From: a virus
Virus record (IMG/VR): IMGVR_UViG_3300044949_000351
Coordinates: 1 to 48,155 of that record
DNA length: 48,155 nucleotides
Strand: one strand, 5' to 3'
In this document: piece by piece, positions 15,401 to 21,916 of the stretch
Position numbering within the stretch: the first letter of the stretch is position 1
Layout: every line of letters begins with the position of its first letter
Position numbers and translations under genes: made by a program
The notes under the pieces: generated by a model
Seen by the model: only the letters and a program-made list of their open reading frames with translations
What the model was told of the DNA's origin: nothing
Databases searched by the model: none

Positions 15401-16698
15401 ACGGGCGCAGCGGGTGCTGGCGTAGTCACAGAGCCTTTGGCGCGACGCGTGCGCACCGGCTTGTCTAGTGGAGTGTCGACAGCCCCTTGCTGACCATCAG
15501 GTTGACCAACAGGCCCTGCAACAGGAGCCAGTCCTCCTGCGTCAACAGCTGGAGCTTCGGGGGCAGCCCCTGCTCGTCCAGCCCCTCCGACAGGACCAAG
15601 AACGCCTGCTCCACTTCCTCCGGTGTCAGGTTGTCCAGCAGCATCGACAGGTTCCTCTACGGGGGGCAGCCCGAGCATCTCGCGCACGCGGGAGCGCGCT
15701 ACCTCGGGGTCCATATTGTACCGCCGGGCGGAGTCTTGCACCTGCGCTTCGAGGTCGTTCGGGTCGACGGGCGCAGCAGGAGCACCGTCTTCGGTGGGGG
15801 TAGTGGGAGCGCGGGCGCCACCTTCAAACTGCGCGCCCACGCCACCTATCGTACCCCCGAGCACAGCAGCGGTCGCAGCGGCTTCGCCATACTCCTTGAA
15901 CGCTTCCGCGCTCGTAAGCGGCTCCACCGCCGCAAAGCGCTCGCCAACCTGTTGCAGGGGTTCTGTGACGCCCTCGGCAGCTGCACCCTTTGCACCGCCG
16001 CGCAAGGTCCGCGACACGATGCCGCCCGCAACCTCACGGGCGGGGGCCCCCAGCAGCCGCCCAACACCGGGGATAAACCGGTCGGCAACACCTTCAACCG
16101 CCGCCTGCGCAGGGGCCGCGAGCAGGGAGCGCCCCGCCTCCTGCTTGGTGAGGGCTTCTTGCCCGCCAGCCGTCGCACGGTCCACGTTGGTCCCGACGAA
16201 CATAGGCGCGCCGACCGCCGTAGCACCGAGAAGGGCCCCGGCGGTTGCCCCTACTGGTATGCCAGCCACCGTAGGAGACGTAGCGGCAGCTCCGGCAGCA
16301 GCGCCAGCAGCACCCCCCGCCAGAGAGGCGGCCATCTGCGGCGCACCCTGCGCTAAGTTCTCATACAGGAAGCGCCCGATGCCCGCTTCGCCAGACGTCA
16401 GGTCGCTGAAAGAAGGCGCACCCCCGGGCAGGAGCTGTTCGCGCTTGCGCGCGGACTCTTGCAGCGCCGCCATGTAGGCGGCGTCTTCTTCCGGCGTTAC
16501 CTCACCGAACTGCTTCTCCAGCGCGTACGGCAGCCCCTTCATGAGCCCGGTCTTGGCGCTCTCCAGCCCCGCCATGAACGGCTTGCGCTTCGCGCCGATA
16601 ATCCCCCGGCGCACGGCCTCTTCGTACGCGGCCTTCTTATCGGGCGGCAGTAGCCCTCGGCGATACGCCTCCGCCAGTAGCTCTTGCTTGCTGGCCAT
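9406..16698 (-). CDS. 2430-residue internal virion / polyvalent-type protein with zinc-protease motif
   Basis: The largest gene in the window and the last in the late operon. The N-terminal ~300 residues contain Ala/Gly-rich hydrophobic segments (about 120-170) of the kind seen in phage ejection proteins. The middle (300-1150) is low-complexity Pro/Ala/Gln-rich linker. HEMGH at 1321-1325, within LEALAHEMGHVHEKA, is a zincin metalloprotease active site. A 9-residue GGPTGAPPP linker is repeated about residues 1479-1505. The C-terminal ~450 residues, with a FFFFSPTLEGARKF segment, a hydrophobic segment and an acidic DEDDDGRPDYLD stretch, resemble the large polyvalent-protein-associated domain LPD38. 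Such proteins are thought to enter the host with the DNA and act there. Part of the gene (about 12290-13330) is visibly richer in A/T. Function is inferred; the protease motif is direct. Confidence 0.78.
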   Translation of the reverse strand: MASKQELLAEAYRRGLLPPDKKAAYEEAVRRGIIGAKRKPFMAGLESAKTGLMKGLPYALEKQFGEVTPEEDAAYMAALQESARKREQLLPGGAPSFSDLTSGEAGIGRFLYENLAQGAPQMAASLAGGAAGAAAGAAATSPTVAGIPVGATAGALLGATAVGAPMFVGTNVDRATAGGQEALTKQEAGRSLLAAPAQAAVEGVADRFIPGVGRLLGAPAREVAGGIVSRTLRGGAKGAAAEGVTEPLQQVGERFAAVEPLTSAEAFKEYGEAAATAAVLGGTIGGVGAQFEGGARAPTTPTEDGAPAAPVDPNDLEAQVQDSARRYNMDPEVARSRVREMLGLPPVEEPVDAAGQPDTGGSGAGVLGPVGGAGRAGAAPEAPAVDAGGLAPVAGPVGQPDGQQGAVDTPLDKPVRTRRAKGSVTTPAPAAPVVPVAPEAPTAVEGHYEPGELWRASPDELQRQLEETQASDDEKLRLALGSDEAVAEFKRLDRQRNSSDPRKADAASVEFDARFGNLDARQERLIYGIGETSATVDDIKAALQAHGDVSSADPDEWLAYMAALAARRVPVADMLKVPLGGGSSAAQAAYIRMGKVYDELLSRGADLNTLPDRMAEALVSRAGWAPEQASEIVGGFVDSLATQRRQPTTQVVTEQPLLAAPKATPAPPKERRAKAQAAPEQPETLGGFTTAKGSTYVVNPDGTTTRNKAFRPEHGAKEQGAQPTSEYTFYVTPEQANALSALQLQNAPGMRVVRDNKSNSYGVQYVDGPDAGKIIKDSVVTASQTPAVGLMPVEVWESGTRVHFGNPITEMRAPAAPEPMAAPEPMVAPKPLKIVGMPKMKGGVRTYTLSDGTTATLSNVGDKAGPPIWTVADLSNPDTGAYKLSSGLTLKQAQAELPTIVAAGRAQATPEPMAAPSVATREPEAPPPVGFDADAVLEQGYAVATERVARSNQKAFRQGLEEAVGVKPFSPQEDIDKFTPKKRAAYQAGFQFVRDARGEQAAPTAISDQAIAEGVKVQKGRTASAQGLKATNREQIYTRDTVDPEPAGDITPEQQEQQAVYKEMEQARQGLRINDADFAALVTLRRKGAPSSVVREELRRLSSKSKAGVEPTREGQMRGQTMSNAGQQYSNKDTSDTPQSPVEYVVNRYGGLPTYSGGDLALVRAYARLTGEPVYVPIKGTDYYPIDVEVLAKRSNYAPFTKAELDHLIAIKNKQEEEDNNSSPMEYDQDNLSISDDIPPELAGIIRGWKKLIIPGVKVFVTTRDYVAAHKHEFTGNMRAIGSAALSSNEYGSTRMVGDGEHYIVLDTSGKRTLVLEALAHEMGHVHEKAVYNSASEETKAALKAAFSEWLASQKGGTARAHVDSLRGRTSAKLTRIAEGYTSDTLSSYWKSFSEWYADQTARWAMSDAKPQSVVEKFFSRLGKAIRQFYSTLRAQKYLPTVTFRNYMDKVATNLDLTPYDLDTTVSEARRSTQAAPPPPGGPTGAPPPGGPTGAPPPGGPTGAPPSTPNAPLGGKVEIAARLQSFADNFTRRFNYKYQDAEVTQRAALDALGLGKLSEDKDFAQTFRLYEAAKGGQQEVLDRQFIKPLENAIKASGLDINDIGMYLWARSAPARNAMIAQINGDFPDGGSGLTNAEAQQVRDDLDARGLTPKLEAIAARADKLVDHMLKLRVEAGLLTQDDVDALRAEQPFYMPLKGFAKDGDMQTDDTQDPHAEFKVGAGRSAISELRKAKGRKSMPFNPLLNLIVDSSYATLRADTNKVGQTFLNALRAYPQEFSRVATFYTKGKPKLKYSLKDPTTGKATAFAENLRMQTDELMVVKDGGDIYYIEFMKTPEGAAMRRAFANMRPQQMGKFMEGLTATTRTLKQLLTTRSPSYMAGPAFIRDLMDSYTSAVAAMTKKGGPAYGKPLAQAMRKNINPRALSSVAGYAFGKSPKTMEQAMDQLLLEQMVADGGSVGHSLIKSVETYAEDAAKRLQRHAKAKEGDLLASTREKLDAVGEVMDATAQMYDLLGRFATYKGALEVGISRKDAAELALDASLNLTRRGEWSSVLDSLFFFFSPTLEGARKFKNMGLSGRNGIKVMTSFAGIGAALTLWNLMTSGDEDDDGRPDYLDINDMTRQTRAIVYYGNGPDDYVSMPLGFMGAYPQYVGSRIAEAAYGANNEESASALIMGATADLGRGLFSAMSPVRPSGSSAEDTAGSVMPSAVKPFFDLALNRNFFDTPIYNKQFDARRAQSTMGRESTEQFWHWMARSMNEMTGGSGTVAGYVDFQPERYRYLVESFGGGPYRFLRDTLKTPERVEEDGVARALPLVRGFVGKGFEYVPMSNYYKHVNDLDAILWQEENGTDEEWEKTRAARPVNTDPRVLDAYEATKRELDGLARERREELALVPPSDTEERQAIVDYYREAGRPAYEEFNRVREQVRKELGK
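12187..12267 (-). repeat. three tandem 27-bp units coding a Gly/Pro linker
   Basis: Identical or nearly identical 27-base units begin at 12187, 12214 and 12241 (CGCGCCCGTGGGGCCGCCGG and so on). They encode GGPTGAPPP three times in the large virion protein. The array marks a flexible linker between the protease region and the C-terminal domains, and can vary in copy number by slippage. Confidence 0.9.
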
Positions 16699-18573
16699 TT
16701 ACAGCCCCAGTTGGCGTTTAATTTCCGCGTCGCTCAAGTCGGCGGAGCTCCCGCCACCGCTAGGGGTAGGTGAACCACGGCGAGGACGCCCGCCGCCGCC
16801 TTTTTGCTCTTCGACCGACAGGAGCGCGCGACGTTCGGCATCTGCGCTATAGCGCGCCATCCACGCCTGCGGGTTGGCGTCGTACTCGGCCTTGATACGC
16901 GGATTTTTCGCCAACAGCTGCGGGACCTTGGCCATCTCGGCCTTGTAGAACCGCTCCAGTCTGTAGCCGTCCATACCGCCGGGGAAGTCGGGGGTCCCGA
17001 TGCCACCGCTGTCACGGCGCGCTGCTGCCGCAGCGGCACGACTCGCACCAGCTTCCTGTTTTTCAAACGCGAACTTGCGTTCTGCGAGACCCATGGTCTG
17101 CGCGAACTGACTATCCTGCCGCTGGTCGTCCGCGAGGTTCTGGTGATAAGCGACGCCGCTCTGGAACGCCTGTTTCTTCTCCGCCGTGGTGAGGCCCTCG
17201 ATGTCGGCAAGCTGCTTGAGCGCGTCACGCTCCGCCGCCTTTCGCTCCTTACGGGAAGCAGCCATGAACGGCACCGTAGCGGCCCCGGCCTGACCGGCGG
17301 CCTGCATGAACGACGGCGAGTTGGTGGCCGCCATATTGAACCCGAACTGGGCAACAGCCTGCCACATGTCCTGCTTCTTCTGCGCAGCCATGGCCTTCGG
17401 GTCGAGCTGAGCTTCCGCAGCGGCGGCGAGACGGTCGCGGTATGGCGTCGCTGCATCGCCGCCGTACTGCTTCTGGAGCCGCATGTACTCCTCGATGCCA
17501 CCCTGCAAACCGGTCGGACCGGCAGGAGCTTGCGGCGCGGCGGGGGCTCCCGGGGCGGTAGGCGCGCCGGACACGGCGGCAGGGCCGGGAGCCGCGCCTT
17601 GAGTAGCCGCAAGCTCCGCGAGACCACGAGGCGCAGTGGGGGCAGTCATAGCGGCACGAGGCGCAGTGGGGGCGGCCATAGCGGCGGGGCGAGGGGCGGG
17701 GGCAGGCGTGGGACGTGTGGCCTCCGACCGACTGTCTTGTTGGCGGAAAGGCGCAGCCGCGCGAGTAGAAGGGGAGGGGCGCGCATCGGCAGATAGAGGT
17801 CGCAGGCTGGGGTGCACTGGCACCTCGCCGCCAAACACAGGCGCCAGCGCGCCCTGCACGCCGTACGCGCTACGATCCCGCCCGTATTGGTTCGCCGCCG
17901 TCGCAGCGGCCTCGTACTTTTTGCGGGCGCGTATAGCTTCGGCGCGTGCTTCCGGCGAACCGAAGACAGTGTCAGACGCCGCAGCCAAACCACGACCAAC
18001 AAGACTGTCGCTGAACGGTATCCGTTCCCCCGGCTTGTAATCCCGACGAACCTGATCGCGTACCCCAGAGGCCGGTGAGAAAACTTTTCGCGCCGGGCGC
18101 AGGAGGAAGGGTTCGTCTTCCTCGTCCTCCTCGCCCGCCTCACCGCCCATGGCGAAAGCCACAAGGCCGCCGCCAGCGAAGTTTTCAGCGTCCGTCCCGG
18201 GCTCCGAGAACATGTCGTCGGGGACAGACAGGTCCATGAGGCCGCCCATGGCCATGCCGGGCGGCTGGGGCGGAGGGGGAGCACCCATCAGCGGAGCACC
18301 CATCGGCGGAGCACCCATCGGCGGAGGCGCACCTTGTGGCGGAGCGCCCTGCGGCGCTTGCTGAGGCTGGAATACCTGCTGCGCCACAGTGCCCTGCGGC
18401 TGCTGCTCCATCATCTGCGCCGAGCGCATGCGGTCGATGAACATGCCAGCCAGTACGGCGGCAGTGGGGTCGACCATACCCATGCTGGCAGCTTGGGCGA
18501 TCTTCTGCTTGTTGCCGCCGTAGTCCTTGGCGATCTGTTCCGGCGACTGGAGGTTAAACTGCTTGGTCTCCAT
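16699..18573 (-). CDS. internal virion / ejection-type structural protein
   Basis: A 624-residue protein directly abutting the 2430-residue gene (TAA then ATG with no gap). The N-terminus (about 1-60) is helical. A Pro/Gly/Met/Gln-rich spacer (60-110) has GAPPPMGAPPMGAP-type repeats. Then GGLMDLSVPDDMF and FAGGGLVAFAMGG (110-145) appear, a Gly-rich motif frequent in podovirus internal proteins. After an acidic patch (EEDEEDEP) come charged helices, and a second low-complexity Ala/Pro/Thr region (about 260-350) with repeated TAPRAAM/APTAPRG. The C-terminal 270 residues are predicted helical and charged. No enzyme motif is visible. Its place between other ejection candidates suggests it forms part of the DNA-ejection machinery. 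Confidence 0.6.
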   Translation of the reverse strand: METKQFNLQSPEQIAKDYGGNKQKIAQAASMGMVDPTAAVLAGMFIDRMRSAQMMEQQPQGTVAQQVFQPQQAPQGAPPQGAPPPMGAPPMGAPLMGAPPPPQPPGMAMGGLMDLSVPDDMFSEPGTDAENFAGGGLVAFAMGGEAGEEDEEDEPFLLRPARKVFSPASGVRDQVRRDYKPGERIPFSDSLVGRGLAAASDTVFGSPEARAEAIRARKKYEAAATAANQYGRDRSAYGVQGALAPVFGGEVPVHPSLRPLSADARPSPSTRAAAPFRQQDSRSEATRPTPAPAPRPAAMAAPTAPRAAMTAPTAPRGLAELAATQGAAPGPAAVSGAPTAPGAPAAPQAPAGPTGLQGGIEEYMRLQKQYGGDAATPYRDRLAAAAEAQLDPKAMAAQKKQDMWQAVAQFGFNMAATNSPSFMQAAGQAGAATVPFMAASRKERKAAERDALKQLADIEGLTTAEKKQAFQSGVAYHQNLADDQRQDSQFAQTMGLAERKFAFEKQEAGASRAAAAAARRDSGGIGTPDFPGGMDGYRLERFYKAEMAKVPQLLAKNPRIKAEYDANPQAWMARYSADAERRALLSVEEQKGGGGRPRRGSPTPSGGGSSADLSDAEIKRQLGL

Positions 18574-18576
18574 GCA

Positions 18577-21471
18577 TCACCTGCCCTGAGCCATATTGTA
18601 CATACCGAGCGCGCCGAGCCCGAGGCCGCTCACCTGCGCCCCCATGGAGGGAGGCTGGGCATAGGTCGTCGCCGTGGAGCCGAGCTGGACAGGCACCCCG
18701 CGCAGGAGGTTACTGTAGTAACCCAGCTGCTCCATCGGGTAGTCTTTTTGGCGCAGGAAATCTGCGTACGCCATGTCCAGCTGCTGCTGCGAGAGCTGCT
18801 GTTGTTGTCCCGCGACGCTGCTCTGGGCTTGCAGGCGTTGCATGTCCGCCTGCTGTTGGGTCAGCCCGAGGTTACCGAGTGTGCGTCCGGACTCCAGCAT
18901 CTGGCCGTAGCCCTGCATACCGAGCGTACCACCGAACTGGCGCGACTGCTCCGCGAGCCGTTGGGCTTCGAGGTTCGTCTGCTGGTTAGCCATCAAGGCT
19001 TGCAGCCCGGTTTGGGCGCCAAGCTGCTGCACGCCGAGGCGAGCGCTCAGGTTCTGCTGGCCGACCGTGAGCCCCGTCTGCTGGTTAGCCAGCGCGGCGC
19101 GCATCGCCTGTTCGGCGTTCAGCCCCTGTGTTTGCAGCTGCGCTGCTAGGTTCTGTACGTTTGTCTGCTGTTCCGAGTTCAAGTTCGCGAGCGCCGCTTG
19201 CAGTCCGGTTTGGGTGCCGAGCTCCTGCGTCTGCATCCGCGCGCCGAGGTTCTGCTGGCCGACCGTAAGCCCCGCCTGCTGGTTAGCCAGCGCCGCGCGC
19301 ATGGCCTGCTCGGCGTTCATCCCCTGCGTCTGGAGCTGCGCCGCTAGGTTCTGCACGTTGGACTGCTGTTCCGAACTCAGGTTCGCGAGCGCCGCTTGGA
19401 GGCCGGTCTGGGTGCCGAGCTCCTGCGTCTGCATCTGCGCGCCGAGGTTCTGCTGACCGACCGTAAGCCCCGCCTGCTGGTTAGCCAGCGCGGATCGGAG
19501 CGCTTGTTCAGCGTTCATACCCTGCGTCTGAAGCTGCGCGGCTTGGTTCTGCACCGCCGCCTGTTGCGAGGTGTTCAGGTTGGCAAGGGCCGTCTGGAGG
19601 CCGGTCTGAGTGCCGAGCTCCTGCGTCTGCATCTGCGCGCCAAGGTTCTGCTGCCCGACAGTCAGCCCCGCCTGCTGGTTAGCCAGCGCCGCGCGCATGG
19701 CCTGCTCAGCGTTCATACCCTGCGTCTGGAGCCGCGCGGCTTGGTTCTGCACCGCCGCCTGCTGCGCTGTGTTCAGGTTGGCCAGAGAGGTTTGCAGCCC
19801 CGCCTGTGTACCCAGCTCTTGCGCCTGCATCTGCGCTTGTTGGTTCTGCTGCCCGACGGCCAGCCCCGCCTGCTGGTTAGCCAGCGCGGACCGTAGCGCC
19901 TGTTCGGCGTTCATACCCTGCGTCTGAAGCTGGGCGGCTTGGTTCTGCACCGCCGCCTGCTGTTCCGAACTCAGGTTCGCCATCGCAGTCTGGAGGCCGA
20001 GCTGCGCGCCGAGCCCCTGCGTCTGCAAGGACGCACCGAGGTTTTGCTGCCCGATAGACAGCTGGGACTGCTGATTAGCCAGCGCCGCGCGCATGGCCTG
20101 CTCGGCGTTCATACCCTGCGCTTGGAAGGCCACGGCTTGGTTCTGCACCGCCGCCTGTTGCTCGTTGTTCAGGTTGGCCAGCGCCGACTGCATACCCGTC
20201 TGGGTGCCGAGCTGCTGCACGCCGAGGCGCGCTTGCAGGTTCTGAACATCAGCACTCATGCCAGCGGAACGATCACGTTCGAACTGCTGCTGCGCGTTTT
20301 CGTACGCGCTCTGCAAACCGCGTGCTTGGATGTCCCCGAGCTGTTGGCCAAGAGCCCGCTCGCGCTCGGTAGCCGCCAGCAACTGGCGCGCGCCGCCGTA
20401 CGTACCTTGGCGCGCCGAGCCGAGGTCTTGCGCAAGCTGCGCCTTCCGGGCGTCTGTGACTGCTTCCCGCTTCTGCACATCCAGCACGTTCTGGAAGTAC
20501 GGCGACATGTACTGCTCAGCTTGCGGCTGGCCGAAGATACTCGGCGCGGCCATCTGATACTCGGTCAGATTTCCCGCACCGAAGTCCGTGCGCGCACCCT
20601 GCATTTGCGGGGCGCTAACCGTCTGCGCGCCCACCGAAGACACAGGGCCCATTTGCAGGTCGCGCAGGTTGGCGTTGTAGTCCGTCCGCGCCGCCTGCAT
20701 CTGAGGCGTGTTGTAGGACTGAGCCGCCACCTGCGGAGCGTTCGCCGCCAGATACGCCTGCACCTGCGGAGAAAACCCGGACTGCGCCGCCTGCATCTCC
20801 GGCGAGTCGTAGCTTTGTGCGCCCACCTGCTGGGCGGGACCCATCTGGAACGTAGTCAGATCGGGGCGGAACCCCGTCTGCGACGCCCGCATCTCCGGCG
20901 AGTTGTAGCTTTGTGCGCCCACCTGTTGGGCAGGGCCCATCTGGAACGTGGTCAGGTTAGGAGCGAACCCCGTTCGCGCCGTGCCCATCTGCGGCGAGTC
21001 GTAGCTTTGCGCGCCCACCTGTTGGGCAGGACCCATCTGGAACGCGGTCAGGTCGGGGACGAACCCGGTCCGGGCAGCGCCCGTCTGCGGCGCGGCGTAG
21101 TTCTGAGCGCTGACGCCGTCGGGCGAACGCATCTGGTAGTTCGTCAGATTGGGCATGCCAATCTGCTGGTTGTTCACCTGCGAAGGGGCGTACTGACTCG
21201 CCGCCAGAGACCCGAGCCCCGCCAGCTGGGCGAAGTTCGACGCCGTGGCGAACTGCCCCGGCGTTTGCATCGCCATGGTCTGCTGCTGGACCTGCTGCTG
21301 CTCCGGCGTGAAGCCCGCGATGCGCTGGTCTTGGTAGGGGGTGTACTCGCGGTAAGACTCGGCCTGCGCGCGGTTAAGCAGGTTCTCGTAGTACGGACGC
21401 GCGTACTCCGGCAGGTTCGACGTGGTCGTCGTTACGTTCTGCGGCTGCGGTGCGCTGCTACCACCAGACAT
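18577..21471 (-). CDS. 964-residue Gln-rich repeat protein (internal virion candidate)
   Basis: The N-terminal ~100 residues (SNLPEYARPYYENLLNRAQA, PYQDQRIAGFTPEQ) are like those of other phage structural proteins of unknown role. Residues 107-306 hold six tandem 32-residue units with a core QMGPAQQVGAQSYDSP. Residues 411-806 hold six tandem 66-residue units, each made of six 11-residue steps and rich in Gln, Ala, Asn and Leu, followed by a partial seventh. The C-terminus has PMEQLGYYSNLLRGVPV and a Gly/Met end. An 11-residue periodicity suggests a long, nearly straight coiled coil. With the Gly-rich neighbours it is likely an ejected internal protein that spans the cell envelope, or a rod inside the virion. 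No cysteine or enzyme motif is seen. Confidence 0.65.
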   Translation of the reverse strand: MSGGSSAPQPQNVTTTTSNLPEYARPYYENLLNRAQAESYREYTPYQDQRIAGFTPEQQQVQQQTMAMQTPGQFATASNFAQLAGLGSLAASQYAPSQVNNQQIGMPNLTNYQMRSPDGVSAQNYAAPQTGAARTGFVPDLTAFQMGPAQQVGAQSYDSPQMGTARTGFAPNLTTFQMGPAQQVGAQSYNSPEMRASQTGFRPDLTTFQMGPAQQVGAQSYDSPEMQAAQSGFSPQVQAYLAANAPQVAAQSYNTPQMQAARTDYNANLRDLQMGPVSSVGAQTVSAPQMQGARTDFGAGNLTEYQMAAPSIFGQPQAEQYMSPYFQNVLDVQKREAVTDARKAQLAQDLGSARQGTYGGARQLLAATERERALGQQLGDIQARGLQSAYENAQQQFERDRSAGMSADVQNLQARLGVQQLGTQTGMQSALANLNNEQQAAVQNQAVAFQAQGMNAEQAMRAALANQQSQLSIGQQNLGASLQTQGLGAQLGLQTAMANLSSEQQAAVQNQAAQLQTQGMNAEQALRSALANQQAGLAVGQQNQQAQMQAQELGTQAGLQTSLANLNTAQQAAVQNQAARLQTQGMNAEQAMRAALANQQAGLTVGQQNLGAQMQTQELGTQTGLQTALANLNTSQQAAVQNQAAQLQTQGMNAEQALRSALANQQAGLTVGQQNLGAQMQTQELGTQTGLQAALANLSSEQQSNVQNLAAQLQTQGMNAEQAMRAALANQQAGLTVGQQNLGARMQTQELGTQTGLQAALANLNSEQQTNVQNLAAQLQTQGLNAEQAMRAALANQQTGLTVGQQNLSARLGVQQLGAQTGLQALMANQQTNLEAQRLAEQSRQFGGTLGMQGYGQMLESGRTLGNLGLTQQQADMQRLQAQSSVAGQQQQLSQQQLDMAYADFLRQKDYPMEQLGYYSNLLRGVPVQLGSTATTYAQPPSMGAQVSGLGLGALGMYNMAQGR
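19054..20241 (-). repeat. six tandem 198-bp repeats (66 residues, 6 x 11)
   Basis: The motif GGTTAGCCAG recurs at 19083 and 19281, exactly 198 bases apart, and the protein units at residues 411, 477, 543, 609, 675 and 741 are all exactly 66 long. Units differ by scattered substitutions (for example NTSQQAAV against SSEQQSNV) but never in length. That points to selection on periodicity, with repeated duplication and homogenisation. Confidence 0.95.
20554..21153 (-). repeat. tandem 96-bp repeats (32 residues)
   Basis: GCCCACCTG recurs at 20821, 20917 and 21013, 96 bases apart. The translated units run from residue 107 to about 306 with a shared QMGPAQQVGAQSY(D/N)SP core. The first and the last two units are more diverged than the middle three, a typical sign of array growth from the centre. 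Confidence 0.92.
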
Positions 21472-21472
21472 G

Positions 21473-21916
21473 CTACGCCCCTATCTCATTAGGAGTAACC
21501 GGCAATTCGAACGTCTGCCACAGCGGGGTGAAGCCATCACTACGAAGCACGCGCGTCCAGCCGGGGCGCCCAGACGCTTCGATAGTCTCACATTCGTTGT
21601 CCGCCGCCCACCGGTTAAGGGTGGTGAGCATGGCCTCTTTCCACGCCCACATATTCTCACCGCCGAGGAACATGACGGTCAGCGTGCGCTTACGTGGGTA
21701 GGTCGCGAAGTAGGTGACAACCGCGCCGCAGATGCCGTCGTCGTCGAAGGCGATCCACAGGAGGTAGTCGTACTTCATGATCAGGTCGTAGACGTCTTCG
21801 GTAGCATAGCGCCCGTTGGTGTAGTCCGCCGCGCCCTCGACAAACGGGATCACTTTGTCCCAGATTTGAGAGACATGCTCCTTAGGAACTACAGATACGT
21901 GCATATCGCCAGCCAT
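21473..21916 (-). CDS. GNAT-like acetyltransferase fold, T7 gp13-type virion assembly protein
   Basis: A 147-residue protein whose ATG overlaps the previous stop (TAATG). It shows the layout of phage GNAT-like proteins: MKYDYLLWIAFDDDGICGAV (strand pair), LTVMFLGGENMWAW (the region that holds the CoA loop in true GNATs), then the SGRPGWTRVLRSDGF ending. Podoviruses often carry such a gene beside the internal-core genes, where the T7 counterpart (gp13) is needed for virion assembly. The canonical (R/Q)xxGx(G/A) CoA loop is not clear, so catalytic activity is doubtful. Confidence 0.6.
   Translation of the reverse strand: MAGDMHVSVVPKEHVSQIWDKVIPFVEGAADYTNGRYATEDVYDLIMKYDYLLWIAFDDDGICGAVVTYFATYPRKRTLTVMFLGGENMWAWKEAMLTTLNRWAADNECETIEASGRPGWTRVLRSDGFTPLWQTFELPVTPNEIGA

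Noticed and set aside
19939-21492. A 517-codon plus-strand frame opposite the Gln-rich protein
   Set aside because: It is an Arg/Leu/His-rich shadow of the repeat arrays (CTG and CAG/GCG complements). It has no known motif and runs against the late transcript.
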